A stretch of 64,000 bases of DNA from Paralichthys olivaceus (Eukaryota; Chordata; Actinopteri; Pleuronectiformes; Paralichthyidae): positions 16,805,001 to 16,869,000 of the forward strand of contig NC_091107.1 in NCBI RefSeq assembly GCF_024713975.1. The letters run 5' to 3'. The notes beneath the pieces are model-generated. The model was not told where the DNA came from, did no database searches, and was given only the letters and a program-made list of their open reading frames with translations. Shown piece after piece: positions 24,773-37,609 of the stretch (its first letter is position 1; each line of letters opens with the position of its first letter). The position numbers and the translations under genes are program-made.

Positions 24773-26704
24773 ATGAGTCTGTCACAGAACGGGACGCTGG
24801 AGAAGACAATGTCTGAGCAGGCCCCCTCTGAGCCACGCTCCCCCTCCAGAGTGGGTTCAGGGGTCGTGGTGCCGCCTCCGTACTCACTGGGCTGCAGCGA
24901 GGCCGCTGAATCCCCCCTGGAGCTGAGAGGCTCTCTGGACTGCTGGGCCTGCTCTGTGCTGGTCACTGCCCAGAATCTCATCATCGCACTGATCAATGGT
25001 GTGCTGGCTGCCATCGTGTTCGGCACCATCCTCACCCCTGCTCTGACTATGGTCATATTTGGTTTTCTCTGCCACTCCACGGTAATGGTCTCTCATGGAA
25101 ATTTCTTGCAGATTGAAAAGCAGTAGTTTATGAACAAATGGTCTTTAAAATGAACATGCTAGAAATGGTTTGAAACAGGAAATGACATAGACTGTCAATC
25201 AGACTGTGAATGAACTGCACAAGGAGAAAGGAAAATGTTTTTCCAGAGATTTGATGCTGTTTTTCCTAAATTTTTCTGGATCTTCCTGGAGCTTAACCCT
25301 AATTTCTTGCAGCTGTCGCTAAGCTGCTCCACTTCCTTAGTGTAGTGCATTGTGGGACCATAACATAAACCGTAGAGTGATTTTCTAATCCACTTGATAA
25401 TGATTCAGTTTTCCAGTGTGACCACACTAAATCAACAATTCTCCCAAGAATTAGTATGAAATATGGAACTAGGGCACAAGTTGGGAGCTTTTCTGAAATT
25501 ACCACAACACTAAACCCCATTATCTAAATAAAACTCTCAACTGGGCCCAGCATGACACGCACAGGCCCCAAAGGTTAAACACAACCAACACCCTGTTCTC
25601 ATCTTTAACACACAACCACTGAACATTTAACACAAACACGTCCAGTCATGTTACTTTAGGGACCATACAACACTAAATGTGATCGATCAATACGACATGA
25701 CCAGAGGTCGCGAACAGACAGAGCAACATGGTCATGTTGTCATTTCTGAGACTCATCTTTCACTCTGATCAAAGAATATGTGAATGGTTTATCAATATCC
25801 AGCATTTTCTCAATGTTTGCCTTCCACCATACTCTCCATTCCTGACCCCTATAGAATCATTTTTCCCAGCTTGGCGGTGGAAAGTGTGTGACCGAACCCC
25901 TGATAGCCAAGAAAATCTCCTGTGAATGAGTGTAATGATGTAGGAGAGGAATCTATTTAAGTCTAGATTCAGCACGAAAAAAGGATTCTCCTATTGTTCA
26001 GCACTGGGGAGGATTGCCTGTGATGTAGATGAAGTCTTGCATCAATGAGCAAATATCCTATAGTAAATATATTTGGTAAAGATAATTTTTCCTGCTATGC
26101 CCAGAGTGCAGTGTTTTGCATTTATATATGTAGTGTGTGATGATTGCTGGGTAGTGTTTCTGTATTAGCGTGTTATGTGATAACAGTGTTTGGTTTTGGG
26201 TAAAGATACAATAATTTGGTATCAAATGTTTGACTTTGAAGTTAAATGTTTTGTGAGCTTAGCTTGAATTTTGGGGTTTGCGTTTACTGTTTTGAGAAAA
26301 GGAGAGGAAGTTTCAGGAAATGGGTTTCAGAAAAACTGTAGGTCCTGTGACCTGTGACCTGTACACTCCTTTATTATTAATATCCATGGCATTATGCATC
26401 CATTTTCTTCCCCCAGGTGCAGCCCCATGGAACATCCCTGTACTGCTCAGACGTGCTGGATGACGGCGGCTGCGTGGCCTTGCTGGTTGTGGGTTTCCTG
26501 CTGCTCACCCCTCTGCTGGTCCTGGCTCTGGCGGCCTACTGTCGCCTGGCCCGACACCTCCAGCTGGGCATGTGTTTCATCCCCTACAGCCGCGCCGTCT
26601 ACAAGAACCTACCCTTGTCACGCCACCAGAGGTCTGATGGGGGAGGCTGCTGTGGTCAGCAGGGAGCTTCAGAGAGGGAGGGGAAGGGCAGCATATGGGT
26701 GTAG
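24773..26704 (+). CDS. tmem88: Transmembrane protein 88, two coding exons
   Basis: Small two-pass membrane protein; the known family binds the Dishevelled PDZ domain and damps canonical Wnt signalling. Coding exons are 24773-25081 and 26417-26704, joined in phase 0, giving 198 residues (human about 159). The start is the first ATG after an acceptor at 24755; residue 13 is another in-frame Met. Residues 52-66 (GSLDCWACSVLVTAQ) and the FGFLCHS stretch match TMEM88. Hydrophobic segments lie at about 61-100 and 123-144, and the conserved FIPYSRAVY follows. The C-terminus is IWV, fitting the family PDZ ligand (VWV in human). The N-terminal tail is longer than in human and carries PPPY at 34-37, a WW-domain ligand type. 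The gene lies downstream of kdm6b in the same orientation, as in human. The 1.3-kb intron holds a transposase relic. Confidence 0.93.
25700..26320 (+). pseudogene. Relic of a DDE transposase (IS630/Tc1-like) in tmem88 intron
   Basis: Inside the tmem88 intron, 25728-25925 encodes an open fragment containing LPPYSPFLTPIESFF followed by AWRWKV. The PPYSPFLNPIE-type block is the hallmark around the last catalytic acid of the DDE_3 superfamily (IS630/Tc1/mariner relatives), and the fish version continues with a Trp-rich AWRWKV stretch. The frame closes at 25923-25925 and lacks the N-terminal half, so the copy is dead. The T/G-rich sequence to about 26320 looks like the element's 3' flank, but I could not identify terminal inverted repeats. 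Element family and outer limits are inferred. Confidence 0.65.
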
Positions 26705-26760
26705 GAGAGGGGATGAAAGGAGAGGAGAGGGGATGAAAGGAGAGGAGAGGAGAGTAAAGG
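26704..26760 (+). repeat. Purine-only minisatellite (20-bp unit) after tmem88 stop
   Basis: Starts at the last base of the tmem88 stop codon. Two perfect 20-base units (26704-26723 and 26724-26743), made of G and A except for one T each, are followed by shorter GGAGA repeats. Confidence 0.8.
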
Positions 26761-27956
26761 GGAGGAAGAATGTCTAAATGATTGTAAGATGTATCCATTG
26801 AGTCATTTTGTTTGTTTAGTTATTTTTTGTAAGGAGTTGGAGTTCAATATTGCCTTTGTATACTATTCCACTTGTATTTTTTTATACTTTTTAAAAACAG
26901 TGTTGTTTGACCAACAGGCTGAATTTTGTGTTTTTCCTGCAGAACTCTGCGCTGAACACGGTGGAAATTAGCCAGTTTCATTTAAGAGAAACAGTGAAGT
27001 TTTAAATACATCAATATAAAGTGCACTGAACAGATTTAATAGACAAAATATGTATGTGTGTACATATGGTTAGCATCATTATTGCAAGTCTGTGAATATT
27101 TTGTGATTACAGCTTCTGTGGTAATCACATCATTTAATGGGACATTTCTCCAGGTGTCCAACATGTTGCTTATTCTCATTAAAGCATAAACATTCAAACA
27201 AGTGACAATACTGTCAGTGTTCAAGACTCAGGTAGATATACTGTGGTACATCTGTCATGTCAGCATGTCATATCGCTATGAAATATTTATTCAGTCTGTA
27301 TCCTATTGTATTTACATTGAATAGGTAACTTCATCTATATTTAGAGTAGATATAGTAAATCATAACTTTGTTGGTTATATTTTTATTACTAATTCGGTTC
27401 TTAATGGTCATAGTTTGATTTAGATTTATACATTTTCGACCACTTTATAACTGGTTTGGGTTTAGCTATTCATTTATTCTGCAAAAATTGTGTTTCTGCC
27501 TTATAAAAAGTTATTTAAAAGTCATTATACATTCCAGGTCAAACCATAATAACTGCCTCTGGAGGGGAACGTGACTCAGGAGCTTGAATTTATTTTGACC
27601 TTTACCTACCTCTACTGGTGATTATTAGGAATTACATCTAAATCTCTTTGACCCTAAAACACATTAACTCAGAGGGTACATTTTGAATCTTAATTTATTT
27701 TAGCAAAAGTATTTCAAATGAGATATCAATAATATCTAAATTCTAACAGGAATTATATTTTCCAAGCAGTGTCTTTAAATAACATTTAATTATAAACTTT
27801 ATTTATTATTTTGTTTTGTTATAAGTCACACCATGTCCTATATTTGATCAGATATAGAAAAACAGCAAATATGTCACGTTAACCTTGGTACTTGTTTGAG
27901 ATACACATATAGTGTATCACTGGTAATGTTATATTCTGTAATAATATTGACAAGTG

Positions 27957-27962
27957 AATAAA
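27957..27962 (+). terminator. tmem88: Candidate polyadenylation signal for tmem88
   Basis: AATAAA about 1.25 kb after the tmem88 stop and before the convergent pcolce 3' end. ATTAAA near 27178 is an alternative. Neither can be confirmed without transcript data. Confidence 0.35.
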
Positions 27963-28503
27963 CATTACAAATGTTTGTCACTTATCTGTTTATCCAGGTA
28001 AGTGTTCAGATAAAATGGAAAACATATCCAATTCATGATGAAATTTGAAAGATGAAAATTGAGATAATCTGCCAGTGCTGCACAAAGTAGAATGTAATCT
28101 TTGTAACTTGCTCAAGTAGTTATTCATTATTCAGTTTGGACTCATTTATTTATTTACTTGTTATTACTTTTCAAAATGGCTCAGAGGTGATCTGGTCATG
28201 GCAGAAACCAAAACTACCATAGTACTCCACTTTGTTTTAAATGCAAACCAATAACACTGTCAGAATTAGGCTTTTTTAATCATGAGCTCATTTTATTCAA
28301 TGTTTTGATCTGGATATAACTCTTGACATCATAGATCAGAGGACGAATGGTCACAAGGTTTTAAATCGAGACTTTGATGCTATTACACTTTTAATCCACT
28401 AGATGGAAACCGAGACATGGTGCTAACCGTTGAAGTGAGAGAATTAAAGGTGAAGAAGTGTAAATGATTCTTTAGTCAAACCACGGGAAAGAGATATAAA
28501 ACC

Positions 28504-28509
28504 TTTATT
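28504..28509 (-). terminator. pcolce: Polyadenylation signal for pcolce
   Basis: TTTATT on the + strand reads AATAAA on the - strand, 190 bases after the pcolce stop. This implies a short 3' UTR ending near 28,490. The tmem88 and pcolce transcripts converge here with about 0.5 kb between their candidate ends. Confidence 0.6.
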
Positions 28510-28698
28510 CATGTATAAATTACAAACACAAGGTTTGGTAGGTGTTCGAATAAAACAATGTTTTTGCATAAAGTGTTGGATACAAATTTTATGTTTCATT
28601 GCAGTGTTGTGCTTCTATAGATCTGTATTTCACATTGAATATTCTGGATGTGTGTGTGTGTGATATGTTGTTATCATGTCCTGGATGGGTGTGTGAGG

Positions 28699-31600
28699 TT
28701 AACAGGGCTGGTTGTTGATATTCATCAATAGTTTGTGATGTGGGGCTTTGTAGGGAGCTGTGAATGCACCAGGTGCCAGGGTGCCATGTCCGTCTTCATT
28801 CACTTGACCCATGATGATGAAGTTGAGACCTATCGGAAAGAAAAAGTGAAAAGAAGTGAGTTTGATCAGTGTTACATTATTGATCTATCAGGTGTGTTTG
28901 TTTCCGGGAAGCACGCACCTCTCCGGAGCAACGGGCATTTCTTGCACTGTGACACCAGGTTAACCGACATGGTTTCTCCCACTTGCGTGATGGTTAGCCG
29001 ACCTGCCTTGTAGGCCTTAATAATGGACACGTTAACGCGAAGAGTTCCACGAGGCCCAGGGGCCAGCGAGGTCACCTTCCCTGTAATCACTGGATAAAGG
29101 AGGGCTCAGTCAGAACACAGCATCTGAATGGTTAATTGCTGTGCATATGAACAGTAGGATGATTACCAAATTCACTGGCACAGAAGCTTGTCTTGATGGT
29201 TCCATCTCTTTTACAGGCTTTGGCACAAAGTGGGTTTTGAGGCACTTGAAAAACAAAGAAGACACAAAAAGTGAATTAGATGCAGACACCTTCCATTCAG
29301 GGAAGCAACTACGTTCACATGACTTCACTCACCAGGCCTCTTTCCGTCCGGCCTTGGAACTGGCACCCTCCTGTCCTGGCCTGTGCTGTCCTGTCCGCGA
29401 CCTCTTGTAGGCTTAACCGGTCTTGGTTTCTCCGCGGGCTCTGGAGGAGGAGGTGGCACATACTTGGCGGTAGGGGCAGGTGGCGGCAAGGTAGCGGCTG
29501 GACGTTCACGTGCAGGTTTCACTGCAGGTTTTACCACAGGTTTCAGAGGGATTGACCTCGTACCAGCTCCAGAGTCGACTGGTGGGATGGTAGAGCCACG
29601 AGGGACACTGGTGTATTGGGCGAGGAATCCATCAAATGTCACGCTAAGGTCGGACACGAACTGGACCAGCAGCTCGTTGCCATTGGTGATAATTGGTCTG
29701 CACAGGAAACAGGAAATGGACATGGTGTAAATAGTGGATAGTTGGACTAAAATGGTCAACAAAGAGCTTTAAAAATGATTGTTACTCACCGCGGGGTCTG
29801 ATCACCACAGTATTTTGCAATCAGGTGTGAATCATCTTTCTCTCCACCATTGTAGAAAGCCACGTAATCAAACCGACAATAGGTGTCAGGCTCCAGGATG
29901 AATTTATTAAACTTCACCTGGATTACCTAAACAAGTACAGAAATGGGACTTTTTTAATGTTCACTTGAAGAGTCGTCCTTGTAAAGGCTTTGGAAAATCA
30001 AATGTTTCCCTGCTGGGAGTGAGTGTGCAGCTGACCATATCAGGCTCCACCACGATAAGCCAGGAGCAGCTGGTTCCTGGTGGGTATTTCTTGTCAGGCC
30101 AGTTGGGTGTCATGATCTCTCCCTGGGCTTTTGTTATCTTCCCCCCACAGATCAGTTGATCTGAAACAAGTTGCACATGAGCAAAATGAATGACGATAAG
30201 AATAAATCGTCAACTTTGAAATGCTTTGAACTTTTGGTTCTCCATTGTTTATACATCAATCACACATAATCTGGAAGTTCATTTTCCTCTCTACACAAGA
30301 TGTGTGATCTGGGAGACTTGGAATTTCTGTGTATTGCAAACATTCCAGGAGTGTTTAAAAAGGTTTAATAATTTCAATGAATTAGTTATAGTAGGAGTTA
30401 ATAAATACTCATATTTACAGATTATCTAGTATTAATAAGAACATTTATGTCATTTAGAATCATAATATTAGAATCGTAAATGTAAATAAATAAAGGCTTT
30501 GTGGGTTGAAAATAAATGTGAATTTATTCACATCCAGATGCTCTGCAGTCTTTTTTATTCACATCCTATCATCCAATTGGAATGTAACAGAAAGAAGAAG
30601 CTTTTAGTAAATGACTTAATAAAGAAATCATTCAAAATTCTTCTGAAATATTGAGGATTTGCAAAAATGTTGAACTATTAGTTTAACCATCTAAAGCCTA
30701 GGAGTTAAAAACTTCATGGAGGGTGCCTAATTAAAAACAACGATAACATTTTCTTAAAAGCTTGGTCAAGAACACAGGAACAACTGTTCTATTGGTCTTT
30801 ATTTAGGCTGCATTTACATATATATGAAGAATTTTGTTTTGAGCATGAAACTGTAATTATTTCATTAAGTAAATGAATAAATATATATGCACAGTCTAAA
30901 TATGTGAGTTGGTTTTACTTCTTTTTTTAAACTTTTAGAAGCAATATTATACAATTCATGTGTGAGGTTTATAATATAAATATTTACAAGACAAATAGGA
31001 CATTTTTGCTCTAAAATGTGACCACGTACCATCCACATATGGTTTGGTTCCACTGAAATAGGCCACAAACCCTCGACCCTGCGTCTCCCCATCAGACACC
31101 ATGTCCAGCATCATGGTGTTTGTGGTAGAAATTAGAGAACCGGGCCGGAAAGTTCCACAGAAACGACCCAGTTTTTGCACCAAGTTGGAATGGCCATTGT
31201 AAACATCCAGATAGTCATAACGACATTGTGAGTCGGTCTCCAGGTCAAAAATGCGGAAGGAGAGCGTGATCACATTTCCCTCGGGAACCTGGAAACCAGA
31301 GTGTACATGAGTCAGACACTGGGAGACGGAGTGAGGGGGCGTCAGGATTTCAATATGCTGCAGTTGAACTGACTCACAGTGATTTTCCAGGTGCATTTGC
31401 TGTTTGGTTTGTAGAAGCTTGGGAAGCCCTCACTGCCAACAAACCCTGAGTCTGCCACCAGGTCCCCTCCACAGTAAAAGATAGGCCTGAGGGAGACAGG
31501 GAGACTATGATGGACAGAACTGAGGACAGTCAACAGAACTGCATCCACACAAGTCCACAAGACCCCTCAATTTTCTCTTGGACAACTTTCTTAAGGAGAG

Positions 31601-32585
31601 CATGTCTTTTAATTCATAGCACTTTCACCCTGAAATACTGCCAACTTGCAGCCTTTCACTATTTATTTTTAAAATGATACCCATATTTTTTATTTTTCCT
31701 GCCTTTTCTGATCATGTATGCTTACAATGTTAAAATACAACATTGAACATCTTATTTTCAAAATGGCACTGATTTTCATATCAATGGCTAATTAGCTAGT
31801 TGTGAGTTTGTTTTATTATCTTTAATCAGCATTAACGTTAGCTTCCTGTTTTGATTAATCAATATTTTGGTTCTAAAGAACACATAATTCTATAAAAAGC
31901 AAAAAGACAGCTTGTCTCTATCGTCACTCTACTCAACAGGAGTTGAACACTGTGTATTCACTTTGATACTGAGTAATTAATTAAGCTGGGTTTGTTGTGG
32001 TATGTGCAGAATAAGGATTTAAACCAGAGTAGATACTGTGTCAATGTGCTGTGTGTATTTACAGCAGCAGCCTCTAGCTGGTTTAGTCAGTATTGCTTGA
32101 TCCAACAGGAGCTAACAAGGCTAAATTAGTTTTTTATGCCTGTTGTGTGTTTACCTGAAATGAGCATACAGCCATGAAAGGTATCACTTTGAAACAAGAT
32201 GAAATTAAATAGTCATGGGAAAAATTTCATTTAGAAATAAAAACATACTTTTCAAAAAGATAATTTTGACACAACAAAAATTGAATTTTCGTAAATTGCT
32301 GTCCTCTGTTAGTTCACAGATTTTAGATTAATTTACATGCAATGTTTAACATAAGTGATTGATTTGATTATCTCTTTAATTCATGTCCTTTTTATTTATT
32401 CCACATTATAAACTCCAGGGTTCTTCAGCTATGAATTGACTATTGCATTTCAGCTGATATGATACTTATACCTTGTTTGGTTTATGATTTATTTTGGGAT
32501 TATAATTGCATTTAAGGAAAAAAGGTGGACCTATGGGGTTTTGGAACAGTTAGGCTCCCCAGAGTTGAAAAGAAATTGTGGGAGT

Positions 32586-32630
<45 letters not shown>

Positions 32631-33824
32631 CTGTAGTAGTGGATACCAAAGTGGTTCCTCTATAAATGGGCCTGGGGCGTCACAAAATGTGTTCATTCCT
32701 TCTTTTTGTTGTACACTATGATAATGTTTTTACCATGTTCAAATCCTCATATTGAAAACAAATAAAAATTCTTAATTAAATGTGAAGTTATGCCACAACT
32801 CACAACTAATGCTTGTCATCCTAATGAGTGTGCCATGACCATAAAACTCACGTAATGGTGTTTGAACAATAAGCTTTAGAATCGTAAAAATGAAGAATAA
32901 TGTACAGGAACTCGCTGGACCCCATTTTACAGACTTTCCTAACCTCAAGGTTATTGCGCCACTTTTTGTTATAAATTCTTTTGCCTCCTAAAGTCACAAA
33001 TCTCACTTAATATCAACAGTTATTTTACAGAAAGAACATTTCCTAGTTCAGTCTCTTGCCAACAGGGATTATTAAGACCCGAGAAGAAGAGAATGTTTTT
33101 TACATTCTGTGGTGTGGGGAGTTGTTTTTGGATCAAATGTGCAAATTTTGCTTATTCATGACATTTCCTAGAAGCCAGGAAGTTAGAAAAACATGTGCTC
33201 TCTATCCCCTGGTCTGAATAAGTAAACACATTGTGGAAAGAAGACAGCAACAATCAGGAAGATTAAAACTAAAATCTATAGAAAAATAGTTTTTTACTAA
33301 ATAAGAGCTCTGAACCCCAGCAAAGTCAGACGCCGTGCTGATTAGAGACAAGATGTTTTAGAGCCAGAGCCAAGTTGGTCTGATTCGACCTCACAAGCAG
33401 AACCAAAAGCATTAACATGTGTGGAGGCTGAGCCATTGCAAAGTCAGCATGCCTCACATCATAAGCCAAAAGCCAAAAACGACAGCTCTGTGCCCAATCC
33501 AACAGTGCTCTGGAAAGAATGTACTTACAGAGACAGGAAAGAATTCTGAGTATCTTTCCTTTGAGAGTTGTTTTTTCTCTTTCTCTTTATTTAATCAGTA
33601 ATTCCTTGATTTTTGTCAAAATTAAAGATTCCACTCCAACTAAAACATCAACAAGCACACTAACAAAGATGAGAATCAAGTTCAGCACCATCCAGGACAT
33701 TCAACACACACATTCTTCACACACCGCAACCTCACCTGGAGTAATTCTGCTGCTGAGCCTTTGTCCATCCTAAACTCAGAGACAGGAACAACGAGAGACC
33801 CCAGAAGCAGCCGACATTCATCAT
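28699..33824 (-). CDS. pcolce: Procollagen C-endopeptidase enhancer, nine exons
   Basis: Secreted glycoprotein family that binds the procollagen C-propeptide and enhances its cleavage by BMP1/tolloid proteinases. Exons in transcript order are 33824-33736, 31486-31378, 31288-31030, 30160-30036, 29926-29790, 29697-29333, 29244-29167, 29089-28919 and 28829-28699. All phases join, giving 487 residues (human about 449). The start is a tandem ATG followed by a hydrophobic signal peptide, about residues 1-24. CUB1 spans about 35-150 and CUB2 157-270, each with four Cys. Both keep CRYD/CRFD-type acidic motifs linked to calcium binding. A Pro/Lys/Arg-rich linker at 275-367 is longer than in human. The NTR domain runs 368-487 with six Cys, the last as the final residue. 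The donor after exon 4 is the weak GTCAGC. PCOLCE2 is the alternative; the Pro-rich linker and the CUB1 sequence (RPIFYCGGD) favour PCOLCE. Confidence 0.93.
32586..32630 (+). repeat. (ATG)15 microsatellite in pcolce intron 1
   Basis: Fifteen perfect ATG units (CAT on the coding strand) in the 2.2-kb first intron of pcolce. The remainder of that intron is AT-rich, with no other feature seen. Confidence 0.95.
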
Positions 33825-33884
33825 GATGCAGCGTGCACACAAAGTAAAGCAGCGTGCTGCAGGACAGGGAGATGGTAGCAGGAG

Positions 33885-34100
33885 GCAAGAGGTGAAAGAC
33901 AGGGGGTACTGGTCGGAGGAGGTTGCTTACGTGAATTGGGCGGAGAGAGAGGGAGGGAATGAGTGGGGAGGAATCTTAAGGGTGGGGGAGTTGGAGAGGG
34001 GATAAGGAGACAGACAGTGAGAGGACAACAGTGGTGAGACAGAGCCATGAGGGGGGGGATTACGTGTGTGAGGAGGGAGGTAGGGAGGGAGAAGGCTTTA
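33885..34100 (+). repeat. Purine-rich (G/A) tract upstream of pcolce
   Basis: Over about 200 bases the + strand is dominated by GGAG, GAGA and GGGG runs just upstream of the pcolce start. It may form part of the pcolce promoter or 5' UTR region. No TATA box seen. Confidence 0.55.
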
Positions 34101-37100
34101 ATTAGAACCAGATGTTTCTGGAGAATAACCCTGGTTTCAATATAACAGAGGGGGCATGGAGAAAAGAAGAGCTGAGGGGAGTTAATGAAGCAGCCAGAAA
34201 TCTTAATGTACCACAACAGCACCTGAGACCTGTGATTGACTGAAGGAAATAAAGTTTCGACCTTATTTACTTTTTTTTCATCTACTTTCAAACAAAAACA
34301 TCCAGGATCCAAAAGGACGTGTAGACAATGAAGTATCATAAAACTAATGACGGCTTTCCTCCCACCGTGTTTCCCTAAGCCCCAGGGGCTCCTTTGGCTC
34401 CATAACATTTGAGTCAGAGAGCGTATTTTTATGTCCCACAATCCAAGCAAGAATAACAATCTCAAGGGGAGAGTTTTCTTTCTCTGTTAAGAGTCATGGA
34501 TGAGCCAACTCTCTGGCCTACATTACTGAGGCCTCTTCGGAGGGAATACTGTTCCATGAAAGAAGTCACTTTCACAGACGGCCGAGCTGCAACACCTTGA
34601 TCACAGTCTGGAGCAAGCAGGATGTGCAGCCCATAAAAGCTCAAAGCAAAGAGATTGTATAGGTGCATGCCTTCCACTCTTCTCAACTGAGAGAGTGAAG
34701 TTGGTGAGGCTCGAGGACTTTGACAGTTTTGGTGCTCATGCAGAGCTGGAGAAGCTGCCCGGTCCTGCTGTTCTGTGTTTGAGTTAAGTCCTGATAAGAA
34801 GCAGCAGAAGCAGGAATGCAACATGCACAGGCTGCTGCTGGGGTGGTTGTGGGGCGGGGGGGGGTCGGACAGTGTCTGAGTGACTGCGCAACCACTGCCA
34901 TTATGTGTGGGAGTAACAGTGACCTTTACACTTCGCGGGAATCCAAGCCGAGGGTGTAGGTTTCTGCAATAACTCTGGATGATTCCTTCAAGCATTCCTT
35001 TTCCGAAGAGCAGCGGGGGGAGAGTGTGACTGGTGAGAGGGGGTAGATAAAGGAGGGTTTGGATGATGGAGAAACATGGAAAACAAACTCACACAAACAC
35101 ACAAGACCCTGCAGTGATATCCCCTGAAGCCAACACGTGGCTCTAGTATTACTCCATACAAAGCTGCTTATTACTCTCCTGTGAAAGCATGTCTTTAATT
35201 TACAACTTCATTCAACGTGACGGGGGAAACAGAGGATTACAAACTGATTTCATAACTGTAGATCTGTTCTCTATCTTCGTGGCTCCTCTCAGATCCACTA
35301 TCCAGTTGTCGGTCTTCCAGTTACGCAGTACAGTCGGCCAAATTTCACATGACCTCAGCAATAAATAGAAACACACACTTAAGTGATAAAGATTTAATTA
35401 GAAATGATGGTATCCTGCTTTATAAAAAGAGTCCAGAGGGAACTGGTTAAAGCTTCAAACTTTAAATATGACACATCACATCAGTCGTCTGCTCCCCTCA
35501 GGTTTGAAGAGGAATGTAAGTGAGGCACAGCAGCTTTTTCCTGGATACACTTCATTGTGCATTTTGTGGGAAAAAGTAATTTCGTGAAATTCAGCGTGTG
35601 CTAAAGAGATCACAGCAGCTCATTTGGCATGACCAGGATTAAAGTGAATCTTACAGCAAGGACCATAAAACAAACTGTGGACGCATGTGTTTGTCTAAAA
35701 GTTTAAATGAAGCGTACAGTTTCACTTCCGATGGCAAATACTCAGCAGACACATCATCATTTGCCACATCATCCTCAAGTCTGAGGAGCGCAATGACAAT
35801 ATGATATCTTAAAAATAGTTTGTTCCTCAGTGGAAACCAGAACAAATGCTCTCAAGCAACAGATAAAAATATGATGAGTATCTTCAAAAATGAAAAGCAC
35901 AGAGGAAATAAAAACAACCGTATGCTCTTTAATGTCTGTGTTGACTCTAAGTTTGACCAACAATCTGAGATAAGAGAAAAGGAATTGTACTTTTTGCTGC
36001 GGCAACTTGCAAATACATATGAATAGCCATAATTAACAGTTTGTGAGAACTTCCCCACTATTGCTGTATGCAGGTTTATATATATATACACAACCTAATG
36101 TCAAGTTGTTGTTTTTAGCAGTTTCATGTTTCACTTCCTGTTTTATTTTGTAGTACTTCTGCTCTTTCCTCATTACTGATATATTCTGCAGAGGATTGAA
36201 GAAGAAAAAACAGGAAATGGATTCTCCTCTGAACAATAGGAGATTATTTAATTCAACGTTTCACACACACTATTTCAATCCTACACCACAGACTTGGTTC
36301 TGCATAATTAATACATTTTTATTTATTTGTTGTTTGTGCTCATGGTGAAATGTTTATGCATCTGAAAATCGATCAGGCCTTTTTGATGTGGATTTGTATT
36401 AAAGTGTACCTGGTTATATGCAGTGAAGATAAGTGACGTCCACTGACAGCAACATGAAGAGGTCCTTGGTCTGTGATCCATATTGGACTCTGTGGTTGTG
36501 ATGCTGACACCTGATGGTGAAGACGTGAAACTACATCTTGGACAGTGTTGCTGCTGTCATGGCGGTGATCTCACTTCATTTAACATATACTCTTATATTT
36601 ACACCTGAATAAATGTGTGAAACAAACAGACACTGTGGAGTTTTAGTGTTAACAACTTAATTGGCTTGATTTTGTAAACCTGCACGGTAGTTTGGACACA
36701 TGCTTTGATTTGAACTTAGTAGATACTGTCAGTCAGTCAATGGTGCAGAGGCCTCAGAAAGTATGACCTTTGGATGGTTGTATGAAGGTAATATGAAATG
36801 TATGTGTTGGGAACTACAGATAATATAAAAGAACAACCAGATAAACATGTCAGTCGTGAGGTTTTGGTTAGGAGGAAAATAAAAGTCAGCGGAAGTGACT
36901 ATCAAAGTGGCTTCATTTCACAAAATACTGTAAACGTTGGTCTTAAAGCTTTTGTTTGCCACTACCTCTCAGCTGCAGACTGCAGCTAGTATCTATGATT
37001 GGACTAAAAGCACATTCTGTGACACAAATTACATTTTTTGTCTTTATAAATGACTTTATTTTAATAAATAATACCAGTACTGGTGTCCCTAAAGTGTTCT

Positions 37101-37609
37101 CAAGTGTATACTATGAATAGTATACTGTTATATAGTATATGACAGTGAATTTACACCCATTCATATATATGTAGCACATACCATTTTTATGCTCATAATC
37201 ATATACCTGCCTATACTTTCAGTCTATGCATATATTTGTATATGTCTATTTCAATATCTCATATGTAATACACTAATACAGTAGGCTATATATGCAGTAA
37301 TCTTACGTCACTGCACTTTACCCAAGTACATTTGTCTGCAAATAATATTTATGTCTGTTCTAAAAGGTGTATATTATGCACTTATCTCTATATTTTTATC
37401 TAATTTTAATTTTAAAAAATATATATTGTCGACATTTTTGACTTTTCCACACAGGTGATCCTTCAGTGTCACAGAATCTGCCGCTTACCAATTTTCATCT
37501 GGCTCTATTTCTGTTAAAACCCATCAAAAACAGTATGTGTGCAAAGTATTATTAAATAACACATGCAGTGACAATATAGCAAACATTTCTAATCAATAAG
37601 CATCTTTGA

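Noticed and set aside
33821-34465. 214-codon open frame on the - strand ending at the pcolce start codon
   Set aside because: Low-complexity Leu/Pro/Ser translation produced by the polypurine tract; it overlaps the pcolce signal peptide in another frame.
34462-34995. 177-codon open frame on the - strand in the pcolce-vamp2 gap
   Set aside because: Pro/Ser/His-rich translation with no domain or family I recognise, no clear splice context, and lies in a G/C-skewed stretch that favours chance open frames.
36400-36640. Possible 3' end of an unknown transcript with AATAAATGTGTG
   Set aside because: An isolated hexamer with no upstream exon evidence.
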